Source of the DNA: Liriodendron chinense
Lineage: Eukaryota > Streptophyta > Magnoliopsida > Magnoliales > Magnoliaceae
Length of the DNA: 64,000 bases
Assembly: GCA_003013855.2 (NCBI GenBank)
Contig: ML058548.1
Span: 372,001-436,000, forward strand
Direction: 5' to 3'
Below are positions 55,018-64,000 of this stretch, in pieces. A model generated the notes under the pieces. The model did not search any database, was not told where the DNA came from, and was given only the letters and a program-made list of their open reading frames with translations. Position 1 is the first letter of the stretch, and each line of letters starts with the position of its first letter. The position numbers and the translations under genes are program-made.

Positions 55018-55539
55018 CAAAATGGAAACTCATGTGCATATAGGTATATCTGAGGAATTAGCCTCATTTTATTGATTGACTATTGATATTCTCATGCTCA
55101 CACTCTTATCAAATACACTGGGAATCATTTGCTGAAGGGAGGAAAGGGTTAGCTGTTAAAATGTCACTGGGGGCATTTCCGATGGATCGGACACATCGTC
55201 CGATCAATCGGAAATATCGGGAGTTCAACAGTTAAATACGCGAGCCCTATTCATTTCTGCCCTATTCCTGTTCTCTCTCAGACCCTTTTGCTAGGGCGTC
55301 CCCGTCCGATAGGATTGTAACTCAGCTGGGCTTCCATCGATCCTCATTTGCAACAACAATCAGGTATTCGTGTCTCCTAGGTAATATCTCCCAAGCTGTC
55401 AGATCAATTTTTTGCTGTCCGATCGGTTCCTTCTGTCCCTTTTTTTCTCCATCAGATTGTCATTTGTAGGGATTTGAAGTGTTTCCTGTCCATCTTGGTG
55501 TCTACATTGTCCATCTATCAGATTATATTCTGCTACACC
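55018..55539 (+). other. Element C spacer between pol and the env-like ORF
   Basis: Non-coding. It contains one CCGATGGATCGG...CCGATCAATCGG pair (55180-55210) outside the LTR, near the expected 5' part of an env subgenomic transcript, and a CTGTCCGATCGG at 55415. Confidence 0.6.
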
Positions 55540-56716
55540 ATGCCTAAAGATCCGAAAGGCAAGTCCAAGATGGCTGCAGGGCCATCCACCACTGCCAGGC
55601 CCAAGAAGCTGCAAACTTCTCGACCCTCTTAGGGCACTCCTCCTCCTGCTGCTCCTCCTACCCAGCCTGAGAGTCTAGCCTCTCTCTCTCGGTTTCAATC
55701 TCGCACCATTATATATGAGAGAGAGGTCGCTGTGTCATGTGTGGAGCCCTTTGGCATTCCCGCTTTTCTTGCACAAATTGGGTGGGATGGTTTGCTACGA
55801 TTTGGCGGCGTAGCCCATCCTGAGGTTGTGTATACATTTCTATCTAAAATCATCAACCCCGTTGGAAACCCTCCCTCATGTGAAGTTATTGTCGGAGGCC
55901 GGGTCGTCCAGGTCACAGCCCACACAATAGCCGCCCTGATTGGTGTTCCCGTGTCCACAGCCCCACAACCAAATGGCAATCTTCTTGATACTTCTCTTAG
56001 GGCTGATTGGACTCGATACTTATGTCGGGGTCCAAATACGGAGTGGATCGACAGTAGTGCACTACAGGCATCTAAAATGTCCAATCGGTTTCGAGTGCTC
56101 CACCAGATCTTCAGCACCAATGTCTACCCCCGCAGTACCAACAAATTCGACCTTACTGCCAATATGGTCAATCTGCTATATCATGTGGTCATGGGACGCG
56201 CCTGTGTCTCCCATCCATTATTTTGAATCATATTCTGGACGCTCTGCCACACAACCGCAACACCATTCCGTTCGGCTGGCTCATTACCCGATTAGGGTGC
56301 GATTGCGGGTTCACAGATATCGTGGTCCACCCTATTCCTCGCCGCACCTTCCGGGACCTCAATATCAAGAAAATGTCCCTCCCAAAAGAGGACAACGTCG
56401 AAGATCGGGATTTCTCTCACACTCCAACACAGGTGTCGGCTGACACCCACAGCAGGTCTTCCACTCCCTCACCGTCGCCGGCCCCAGCTCGTCACTCAGT
56501 CAAGCGGCGACTTCAGTCCGACGCTTCTTCGGCACCTCCTCCTCCCAGCACGTAGCAGATTACTGCTTAACTAGATCGAGTGGAGGGTGCCCTTGCACAG
56601 CATGGTGAGCGGCTGTCGCGACTCGAGAGCTTGATGCAATCCATTCATGATGCTGTCCAGAGCCTCACATCAGCTTTATCATGCCGTCGAGATGACGTCG
56701 CTGGACCTGCTCCATA
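55540..56716 (+). pseudogene. Element C env-like ORF (Transposase_32 type)
   Basis: Start ATG at 55540 (MPKDPKGKSKMAAGPSTTAR). A TAG near 55630 (RPS-stop-GTPPP) and a frameshift near 56200 break it. Conserved segments: CVEPFGIPAFLAQIGWDGLL, VYTFLSKIINPVG, VIVGGRVVQVTAHTIAALIG, FRVLHQIFSTNVYPRSTNKF and, after the shift, NTIPFGWLITRLGCDCGF. The tail is Ser/Pro-rich, then after further stops a coiled coil (LDRVEGALAQHGERLSRLES) ends at TAG 56714. Known as a putative plant transposon protein. Its role is unknown and I see no membrane anchor. Confidence 0.82.
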
Positions 56717-57537
56717 GCTGCCTATCTTTTCAGTTAGGGTCCCTAGTGTCTAGTCGTCGCAGATATCTTTTTGGAGGGACGTTGTTAGTTGTATTGATTG
56801 ATTCATCTTTCCTTTGACACCTTTTGGATAGTCTGATGGTCATCCTTTTTTGGATATTTTTTGGATATTTTTTGGATATTTTTGGATATTTTGATATGAT
56901 TTGTCTGAATGTTCTGATGCTCATTATGTTATTCTTGTTATGATATTCTGCTATGATCTTATGTTGATTTGTCTGATGATCATTCTTTTTGGCTATCTTG
57001 TGCATATATACATATGATTGTGCGAAATTGCTTTAACCTTTTGGGCTTCTTGCCCTCTTTTGGGTTTTGTATATATGGTATGTTGGTCATGCTATACATT
57101 TCAGGAGGGGAGGTTGGTTGCTTGGGCTATAAGCCCACTGTGCTTACTGTCATATACTTGTATATCCTTGCATGACCATGTGTGTGTTGGCTTCCTCTCT
57201 CGGCACGATAATGTTTATTTCCTCCTTTAGTCTATGACATATGCGATGCATTCTCATTTCACTAACCTTTGTCAATCACTGACAAAAAGGGGGAGAATTT
57301 ATCCTACCAAAAGATCCAGGTTATCTTTTTTGTTGATCTTTTGTGTGCAGGGACCAAGGGGGAGTTCAAGTGAAGCCTAGTCTGTACATTGAGTCTGTAC
57401 ATTTTGTATGTAATAAGTCATGTCTATGTATAAAGTTTTTATCTTTCTCGACATGATGTATTTTGGTTTTGGTGTCTAGGATAAGTCTGTGGTATGGACC
57501 AAGACTTGTATAGGTTTGGTTTTGTCTGGTAATTGAC
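56717..57537 (+). other. Element C 3' non-coding region
   Basis: Includes a GGATATTTTTT microsatellite (56846-56902), the block GGGGAGGTTGGTTGCTTGGG with the hairpin GGGCTATAAGCCC (57105-57135), and two AGGGGGAG purine tracts (57289, 57358) before the final one. Colinear with the 3' region of elements D and E. Confidence 0.7.
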
Positions 57538-57549
57538 AAAGGGGGAGAT
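57538..57549 (+). other. Polypurine tract of element C
   Basis: AAAGGGGGAGAT immediately before the 3' LTR. Confidence 0.92.
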
Positions 57550-59312
57550 TGTTAATGCAAAGATTTGTCAATTACCATGCTTAGTGTGTCGTCGAGTCCC
57601 CTTGCGGCTGAAGACAGTTTTCCTGGCGGCTGAAGACAGAAGCTTTTCAAAGATCAAGTCAGCCTCAAGCCTCTCCTCCCAAACCTTTGATCCCAAAACC
57701 TCCTATAGATGGCCCAAATCCTTTCTAGGAACACCCTTAGCACCATCTATAGCCCACCTTCCATTAAGATCAGCAATGGATAGGTTCTTGGTAGCAGAAG
57801 TTGCTTTAAAATTGAAAAACTATAAGTCTGCTCTCTCCGATACATACCCGATCCATCGTAGAATATTCCGATAGATGTCCGATCAATCGGAAAATAGTCC
57901 AGTTACATTGTAAACTCTCTGGACACTTTTCCGAGCCATCGGAGGTATGTCCGATCCATCGGACAGTGTGTTCCGATCAATCGGACAGTATGTCCGATCA
58001 ATCGTATAATTGTCCAGTAAATATATGAAAAACTCTCTGGACTCTTTTACGATCAATCGGAGGTCTGTCCTATCCATCGGACAGGGTGCTCTGATCCATC
58101 GGACACACATACGATCCATCGGAGAAATTTTCAGAAAAACTACATCAACTCTCTGGAAGAAATTCCGATCAATCGGACCATCTATCCGATCAATCGGACA
58201 GGGTATTCCGATCAATCGGAATTAAGTCCGATCAATCGGAGAACTTGTTTTTGAGCAAAATTCAAATTTGGCTAAATCTTATATCCGATCGATCGGAACC
58301 TATCGAGCTGACCGTTTTTTGACCGTTGAATGTCATAATCTATTTATAGAACTCGGTTGGATCTTGCCCAAGATACCTTGAGCAACATCTAGGGTTTGTG
58401 TGAGCCTTCTTCTTGAGATTCCCTTCTTCCAAACCCTTTGATTTGTTGAGTTCATACTTCAATCCATGTTGATCTGACCAACATTGATTAAGCATTCAAA
58501 GCTTGGATTGAATCATGAACTCAACCCCTCTTTAATGGCATCTTGACCTACCTCTCATAGACTTTCTCTTGTCATCAATGCCATTAATGGTGGTTTAGGT
58601 AGAAGCTTTCCTCATATAAAAGCCATATCCCAAAATAGCCTCAACCTAACCTCAATCCCTCACCTTGGAATCTACAATGGGTCATCCGGAGCAAGGTTGC
58701 TGATCGAGGGAGCTGAAGAAGACGTCTTCCGTACAAGCCGAAGCTTCTTCAACAAAGGCATCATCAAGGGACTCAATCAGCTAAGTATATTTAGTCTTTC
58801 GAGTCCAAGAAACCTCCTCAAGTTGAGATTTGGGTTTCAGAGTTTGAAGACCCAAACTCGGTAGAGTCCTTGCGTAGGACAAGTCCTTGAGTAGGACAAG
58901 CCCTTGTGTAGGACTAAGTGGTCATGGATTAGTCCTATGGAAGGATGAATCCATGTGTTGAGTCGTAAGTCCTTTTGTAGGTTGTTAAGGTTTATGGTTA
59001 ACCTCATTTAAAACCATAGTGATAGTGAAATCCAGCCACTCAAGGAGTGAGTGGATCAGCCGGGAGTGGAGTAGGTACATAACCGAACCACTATAAAAAT
59101 CTCTTATTATGTGGTGAATGGATGAACTGATTTATTTCTTTCACATGTGCTTTTATTGATTTATATCCTGCATATCTTGTGTTTGATGAAAGTGCTCTAA
59201 GAATACTTTGTATTGAGAAATTTAAAAAGTGTCCTATTCACCCCCCTCTAGGACAAGGTAACTTGTTTCTTGCTTCTACAACAGCGGTAATCAAACTTAT
59301 ACCGCATTTTCA
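57550..59312 (+). repeat. Element C 3' LTR
   Basis: 1763 bp. Nearly identical to the 5' LTR; it lacks about 21 bp of the palindrome array present at 48508-48530. Array 57845-58300, TATA-like box near 58346. Confidence 0.93.
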
Positions 59313-60054
59313 GAAGCTGTTATGGAGCGTCTGCAATTCTCCAATTTCCGGTTTTTCTAGTTTTTATGCTTTTATTATGAGTTCTAGTTGTGGTATGACA
59401 ATGCTCGGCTAAGAATCTCTCAGCTAAGGCTGAGAGGTGAAGCTTGTAGCTAATTTCATGTTTGATTCAAGTTAATTCAAGTAATTTTCAATTCAAGTTT
59501 GGATTTTTCATATTCTAGTTATTAAAGTGGTAGTTTGAGATGTTTTATGAGAGTTCATGTGCTCCGGACATGAATTCCTTGCAATTCTCTGAGATTATCA
59601 TATGATGCTTGTTTAGATTCGAATTATAGTAATCCTTGAGCAGGCCATAGTCCATAGGCATGGCTATTACTCCGAAGGCTATGGTTTTGAATTCTACATT
59701 GATTGAATGGGACTAGAACTTGGAAGTTCAACTTGATTTGGATTGAATGTGTGTGAATGCTTTATTTTCCAACTAGATGAGAGATAGGACTTTAAATCTA
59801 GTTGTATTTTCTACTTGGATTGATTGAATTGACATGGGATTGCTACAAGTGGATCCTTGAATGCCTTAGTACTTTAAATTACTGATTTTCCATTAAGTTA
59901 ATGTTTTAATTTAATTACCCAATTAAATCTTATTTTCTTGCAAAACTGAGTTGCTGAAATAGTTTGGAAGTTGTTTCTAATTCCCTGTGGATCGACCTCG
60001 GTCTTACCGAGATTTATTACTACATCGTAGCCTTACACTTGAGGCGAGCGAACA
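59313..60054 (+). repeat. Element A 3' LTR, second piece
   Basis: Resumes at gaagctgttatggagcgtct, matching the 5' LTR of A around 30140, and ends GCGAACA at 60054. The pieces sum to about 1.4 kb, the length of the 5' LTR, once the missing 26-nt start is counted. Confidence 0.9.
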
Positions 60055-60059
60055 TGAAT
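60055..60059. other. Target-site duplication of element A (right)
   Basis: tgaat, identical to 29472-29476. Confidence 0.85.
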
Positions 60060-60399
60060 GCATTTTGTCTATTTTGTTCCTTCTTGATCAATCTTATACG
60101 TGCTTAACTGTATGCCCATCTTATGTTTAACAAAATGCTCATATGCCATCTTTGAATGATTGACACAAGCATGCATATGAACTGTTTGACTAGATGCTAC
60201 TCTTAGAAGAGTTGTCAAATTAAGTTGGATCTTGGGTGATCAATTGCTATCATTTACATGTGCTTAATTGGTAGATTATAGTATAAATGCAATTGAGCTT
60301 TTGAATTTGCAAGAAAAATTAAAAAGTCCTGTTCACCCCCCCTCTAGGACATAAGCATACCTTCAAGCTTATCTCACTAGCGGTAAACCCGCAATTTCA
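60060..60399 (+). repeat. Element D 3' LTR, second part
   Basis: Continues the LTR broken at 29476. It carries the SIRE-type LTR end signature AAAGTCCTGTTCACCCCCCC then TCTAGGAC (60325-60352) and ends CGCAATTTCA, like the CGCATTTTCA end of element C. Confidence 0.85.
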
Positions 60400-60513
60400 C
60401 AGGCGATCGCAGATTTTCTCGCTACGCATCGAGTCCCGAGCAGTGAAGAAATGGAATGCGATCTCCCAGATGATCAAGTTATGATGGTCGGAGAACCACG
60501 ACTCTGGCAAATG
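60400..60513 (+). pseudogene. Gypsy pol remnant (RT-RNase H connection)
   Basis: 38 codons, QAIADFLATHRVPSSEEMEC ... MMVGEPRLWQM, matching the well-known QAIADFLA...W.M stretch of plant Ty3-Gypsy polyproteins in the RNase H region. It is bounded on the left by the end of D (60399) and on the right by the LTR of E (60514), both of which cut the gene. caggc (60400-60404) would be one copy of D's target duplication. Confidence 0.75.
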
Positions 60514-62412
60514 TGAAAGTAAGTCAGTAGTCTAACACGACACCTACGTATGTACGGAAGCTTAAAGAGCAACTAGAATTATGGCTAAACCTATAGGAGG
60601 GGGTGATTAGGACCTTTTTAAAATTATTTTCGCCTATTTACACAATTCAATAAATTAAACTAAGCAAGAACAATTCCGCTTCTAAGCCTAAGTGGGTCCA
60701 ATCACAAGACTAGCATATGATTAAGCAATAAACAATCCTAATCTAAGCATGCATAGGTAAATAAATAATTTAACTAATCAAGCTCCTAACCTATGCAACC
60801 TAAGTAGACTTATGAGAATGGATCAATGAGCTCAAGTCTACACAACTAGTGAAAGTACATCTTGTGTGTGGATGTGCCTAATTAGTGCCTAACATACATT
60901 CCTATCAAGCATTCATAATTAGACAATTAAACTAACAATGCTAAGATATCAATGTGCTCAAATCAATCACAAACACAAGCATGTATAGTGGTTCGACTTT
61001 GGGTCTACTCCACTCCCGGTTCAAGTACTCAACTCCTTTAAGCACACCGGCATTCACTATCGGAGGTTTTAAATGAGGTTTACCTCTCAACCTTTACACG
61101 GATACCGGTTCACCTCTCAACCATAACCGAAGTTTTGGACAAAGGGCTAACTCTCAACCCAAACGGAGTTTTGGACATAGGCTAACTCTCAACCCGACGC
61201 ACGTTCACTCCCGTGTCGGAGGCTCCCCCTTGGAGAGTTAGTTTAGGCCCGACTAACGGGCCAAGGAATGACTAACGTCCCTAGTTTTAGTTTAACAACC
61301 AAACTCTAAATGGACTCTCAAAAGGACAACCTTACTTGTCGGATGAGCTCCTTGTTTAGCGCCGGTTGGGGTTGTTTGATCTCCGCTCTCCCGTGCTTCA
61401 ATCAGCTTCCCTTGCTCCCACGATCGTGTCGCCGTTGCGTCGCCAATGCCTCAGCTACACTCGATCAACCACCTTGCATGTGATGCCTTTGAGATGCCCA
61501 AGGTGATAGGAGAATAGGTTTGAGAACTCTACAACTGATGGGAATGGGTTGCCTAGAGGTTCTCTCCTACAACGATCTCGTCTTAGAGTTTTGGATAAGG
61601 ATATGCCAATTAAGAAGGTTCCAAACTCTAGAGATCAAGTGGGGATGAAGGTCATCTTCTTCATGAGCTTGGAATGCTCTAATCTTGTGTTAAAGCACAA
61701 GGAAGATGCCTTGCATAGGTTGGTAATGAGCCTCAAATGGTCTCCAACAATGGTGGCTTCACTCCTCTCGAAATCCTTCTCTCTCCCCCTCAAAACAAGC
61801 CAAGCCCTTATATAAAAAAGTGCACAACGAATACAAAACAGGCAGAAAATGGCTAGTGCCGACCGGTCGTGACCGGTCGGCCACAGCAGAAAATGGGACA
61901 GGGGCTGCTGTGTATGATGGGGGGGTTTGCCCGACCGGTCGGACCAGCTCAGCCGACCGGTCACGACCGGTCGGCCCTATGCCTGCTCAGGAGCATGCTT
62001 GCTGTATCAACTGGACATACGTCCGACTGGTCCTGACCGGTCGGTCCAGTCCAGCCGACCGGTCGTGACCGGTCGGACAGGCCTGGGTTCAGCATGTTTG
62101 CTAACTGACCCACTAAATCAGAACCCTCCTCAAATGGCCAAGGTTTGGGTGCTCTTTTGCGACACCTATGGCCAATCTATGATGACAAAGGGTATCCTAA
62201 CACAAGGTCATCAAATAAGTTAAAGGGTTGGGTTTTGGTCAAGGTTAAGGCACATCAAGGCATCACTTTTACCTGAATCTTCTTCCTTGATGCAGCGGGG
62301 CCACTTGAGTCTTCGGTCTTCGTCTTCATTAGGCTCAACCGACACTAGACTCACCGACATAAGTGATTGACAAACAAGGTGCACTAGTATGCCACAGAAA
62401 AATGCACTAACA
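60514..62412 (-). repeat. Element E 3' LTR
   Basis: 1899 bp on the minus strand, TGTTAGTGCATTTTT...CTTACTTTCA. The GACCGGTC array (about 62085-61858) lies upstream of the TATA-like TATATAAGGG (61816-61807), as in the other LTRs. The C-rich signature near the LTR end survives as GGAGGGGGTGATTAGGACC (plus strand, 60598-60616). Confidence 0.85.
61858..62085 (-). promoter_or_regulatory. GACCGGTC array in element E LTR
   Basis: Blocks CCGACCGGTCGTGACCGGTC then GG (61859, 62056), CCGACCGGTCACGACCGGTC (61953) and single or degenerate sites, ending about 42 bp before the minus-strand TATA-like box. Confidence 0.6.
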
Positions 62413-62424
62413 ATCTCCCCCTTT
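62413..62424 (-). other. Polypurine tract of element E
   Basis: Minus strand AAAGGGGGAGAT. Confidence 0.9.
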
Positions 62425-63344
62425 GTCAATTACTTACAAAAACCTAACTTACCAAAACAAAATACATGTTCAAGATATTACATTGATAATGAATTAAATA
62501 CAGGACTCTTGACATACCTAAACTAAGCTGCTCCTCTTCAATTTGCTCCCCCATATCCTGTCAATCCCTGCATCACAAAACATAGCAAACTAGTTTTGGT
62601 GGGACTTGATCTTTCTCCCCCTTTTTGTTAGCAATTGACAAATTATTCTCTCTCCCTTAATGATATATCAATAAGGTTAAGGTAAGAGTAGATAGTATGT
62701 CGCAGTTATAACTATAAGCACATGCTAACAAGGAGAGTATAGGGTGCATGAATTTAAAACATGGAGCATGCTAAGGAACATGATTAATAAGAGGATGTAA
62801 CTATCTAAGCATAGTTAATCATGCATAATTTGTCAAAGATATACATTTACAATAAAAGCACAAAGGCTTATAGCCCAATCAACCAACCTCCCCTATTGGT
62901 ATATCAAGACCAATACTAAGCAAAGATTAGCATACAATGAAGCATAAAAGTCGACAAAAATAGCTAATTTAAGCATGGAGATAGTCTAGCAAGCAAACAT
63001 GCAAGATGAAAGCAAGGCTATACTACCAAATTTAGGCTTATGAGGCTTGAATCCTTTAATTTGCCCATACACATAGAAATGAGGCTGAAATCCTCAGATT
63101 TTCCTATTAAAGCATTTCTAGCTACCCTTGTTAACTATGTTGAGATTGATAAGCCTAAGAGGTAACTAATTTCCTCAACACCCTCATAGAATGTAGCATG
63201 AGGTGAGGGGTTGGGAACTCCTTCTTCTCCTAGAAGGGATAGTGGTTGGGATCCCCTCTTAGATAAGCCGGAAGAGGGGTTGTGGTGGAGGCCGAGAGAG
63301 CAAGATCTTTATGATGGCTCTCATCACAAGCGGAGTCTCCAGAT
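62425..63344 (-). other. Element E 3' non-coding region and deletion junction
   Basis: Colinear with D 27000-27839 on the opposite strand. It includes the GGGGAGGTTGGTTGATTGGG block with hairpin GGGCTATAAGCC (minus strand, about 62908-62873) and several GGGGGAGA tracts. Between about 63190 and 63344 is sequence not matched in C or D, which bridges the gag end and this region. Confidence 0.65.
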
Positions 63345-63998
63345 TCAGGACTCCTCCGAATCATCCCAAGTGGTAGCCATTGCCTTTTTACCTTTTGGTT
63401 TAGGCCCTTCCGGACATTCCAGGGCAATATGGCCACGACGACCGCAACCGTAACAATGGACGGATGAAGGTGTGGATGATTTTCCTTTATGTTTATCACC
63501 CTTTTTGTCCTTCTTGTCACGGCTACTCCCTCTATCAAATTTGAGGAATCTCTTGAATTTTTTGTTCAGTTTCTCATCCTCATCATCCTCATCATCACTA
63601 TCTTCCTCCGACTCACTCTTAATTTTCTTATGTTTGTGAGAGGACTTAAGAGCGATGCTTTTCTTCCTATAGGGGACCTTAAAGTTTAGTTCATGAGTTC
63701 GTAGGGAACCTATGAGTTCTTCTACTTTCATGTTATCTATGTCTCTACACTCCTCTAAGGCAACTATCTTGGAGTCAAATCTATCTGGGAGGGACCTAAG
63801 TATTTTTCTACAAATCGTACTATCCAGAATCCGATCACCTAAGACAAACATGGAGTCACAAATATTTGACAATTTAGTATAAAACTCCATGAAAGTTTCA
63901 GACTCTTCCATCTTAATATTTTCAAATTTGGTCGTTAAGAGATGAAGCTTCGAGCGTCTTACTGTGCTAATTCCCTCGTGGGTAACCTCAAGTATATC
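63345..63998 (-). pseudogene. Element E gag (partial)
   Basis: Open from the window edge. It begins in mid-Gag (DILEVTHEGISTVRRSKLHL) and continues FMEFYTKLSNICDSMFVLGD, RKILRSLPDRFDSKIVALEE and a Lys/Asp/Glu-rich stretch, then the CCHC knuckle CYGCGRRGHIALEC and MATTWDDSEES. No stop occurs in the visible part, so it is better preserved than gag of C. The second knuckle and all of pol are missing. Confidence 0.88.
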
Positions 63999-64000
63999 CC

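Larger units (their letters stand above)
48176..59312 (+). mobile_element. SIRE-like Copia element C, complete
   Basis: 5' LTR 48177-49960, internal 49961-57549, 3' LTR 57550-59312, with gaagc duplications. Gag-pol is a single reading frame of about 1660 codons (50035-55017) followed by an env-like ORF, the layout of the SIRE/Maximus lineage. I count roughly 25 substitutions and one indel of about 20 bp between the LTRs, on the order of 1.4 percent, so the insertion is fairly young. Confidence 0.93.
29477..60054 (+). mobile_element. Athila-type Gypsy element A (carries nested B and C)
   Basis: 5' LTR 29477-30879, internal region 30880-37711, and 3' LTR in pieces at 47531-48175 and 59313-60054. 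Perfect tgaat duplications flank it. Without insertions B and C it is about 9.6 kb. tRNA-Asp priming, the FMDDF reverse-transcriptase box and the DLGAS protease box place it in the Athila lineage. Several stops and frameshifts make it non-autonomous. Confidence 0.9.
60514..64000 (-). mobile_element. SIRE-like Copia element E, internally deleted, 3' side
   Basis: Minus-strand orientation: partial gag (from the window edge to about 63345), 3' non-coding region, polypurine tract 62424-62413, 3' LTR 62412-60514. Protease, integrase, RT, RNase H and the env-like ORF are missing between gag and the 3' region. The 5' end lies outside the window. Confidence 0.85.

Noticed and set aside
55540..56716. 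True envelope gene in the SIRE-like element
   Set aside because: No signal peptide, transmembrane anchor or cleavage site is visible. The conserved segments match the plant Transposase_32-type protein, so only env-like by position.
59179..59412. 77-codon ORF across the C LTR / A LTR boundary
   Set aside because: It crosses an insertion junction and reads LTR DNA.

Overview
This is a gene-poor stretch of a flowering-plant nuclear genome. It is built almost entirely of transposable elements nested in one another, and I see no intact single-copy host gene. The evidence is Athila-type Gypsy elements primed by tRNA-Asp, SIRE-type and Tork-type Copia elements primed by initiator tRNA-Met, a CACTA (En/Spm) transposon with a TNP2-type transposase, and a dense family of roughly 500-bp inverted-repeat elements with a GGGCCCAC...GATGTATGT...CCGTCCATCC core. 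From memory that last family resembles repeats of magnoliid genomes such as Lauraceae or Magnoliaceae. I hold that taxonomic guess only weakly.

Layout. (1) 1-672: piece of an unclassified LTR. (2) 673-2320, minus strand: decayed 5' part of a Tork/Tnt1-like Copia element (LTR, primer site, gag, start of protease). (3) 2321-4066: non-genic DNA with a hairpin and two inverted-repeat elements. (4) 4067-25007: a CACTA transposon of about 21 kb with CACTA ends and ACGACGG subterminal repeats. It carries two minus-strand transposase genes, three correctly phased exons captured from a cation-diffusion-facilitator (metal tolerance protein) gene, a cluster of twelve inverted-repeat elements, and an AT-rich block with a 538-bp tandem duplication. 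(5) 25008-60399: nested retrotransposons. SIRE-like element D (env-like ORF, 3' LTR) is split by Athila element A (29477-60054, perfect 5-bp target duplication tgaat). The 3' LTR of A was in turn hit by Athila element B (37712-47530) and by SIRE-like element C (48176-59312). (6) 60400-60513: a 114-bp remnant of an older Gypsy pol gene into which D inserted. (7) 60514-64000, minus strand: SIRE-like element E, whose pol and env-like genes are deleted.

Insertion order read from the junctions: the Gypsy pol remnant is oldest; D and, independently, E inserted into it; A inserted into D; B and C inserted into the 3' LTR of A. No retroelement looks autonomous. A and C carry several in-frame stops. 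B has frameshifts and an Asp-to-Asn change at the first integrase catalytic position. C has a broken protease motif. E lacks pol.

The most striking observation is a shared U3 architecture. LTRs of three unrelated lineages (Tork Copia, SIRE Copia, Athila Gypsy) each carry an array of short palindromes just upstream of the TATA box: GACCGGTC in most, and CCGATCAATCGG in element C. Some also share spacer words and a TGCGCAGTGC dyad in the same order. This looks like a common promoter module used by several retrotransposon families. The second is that the clustered inverted-repeat elements share a core but each has its own private terminal arms. All boundaries and comparisons were made by eye, with no alignment software or database search.
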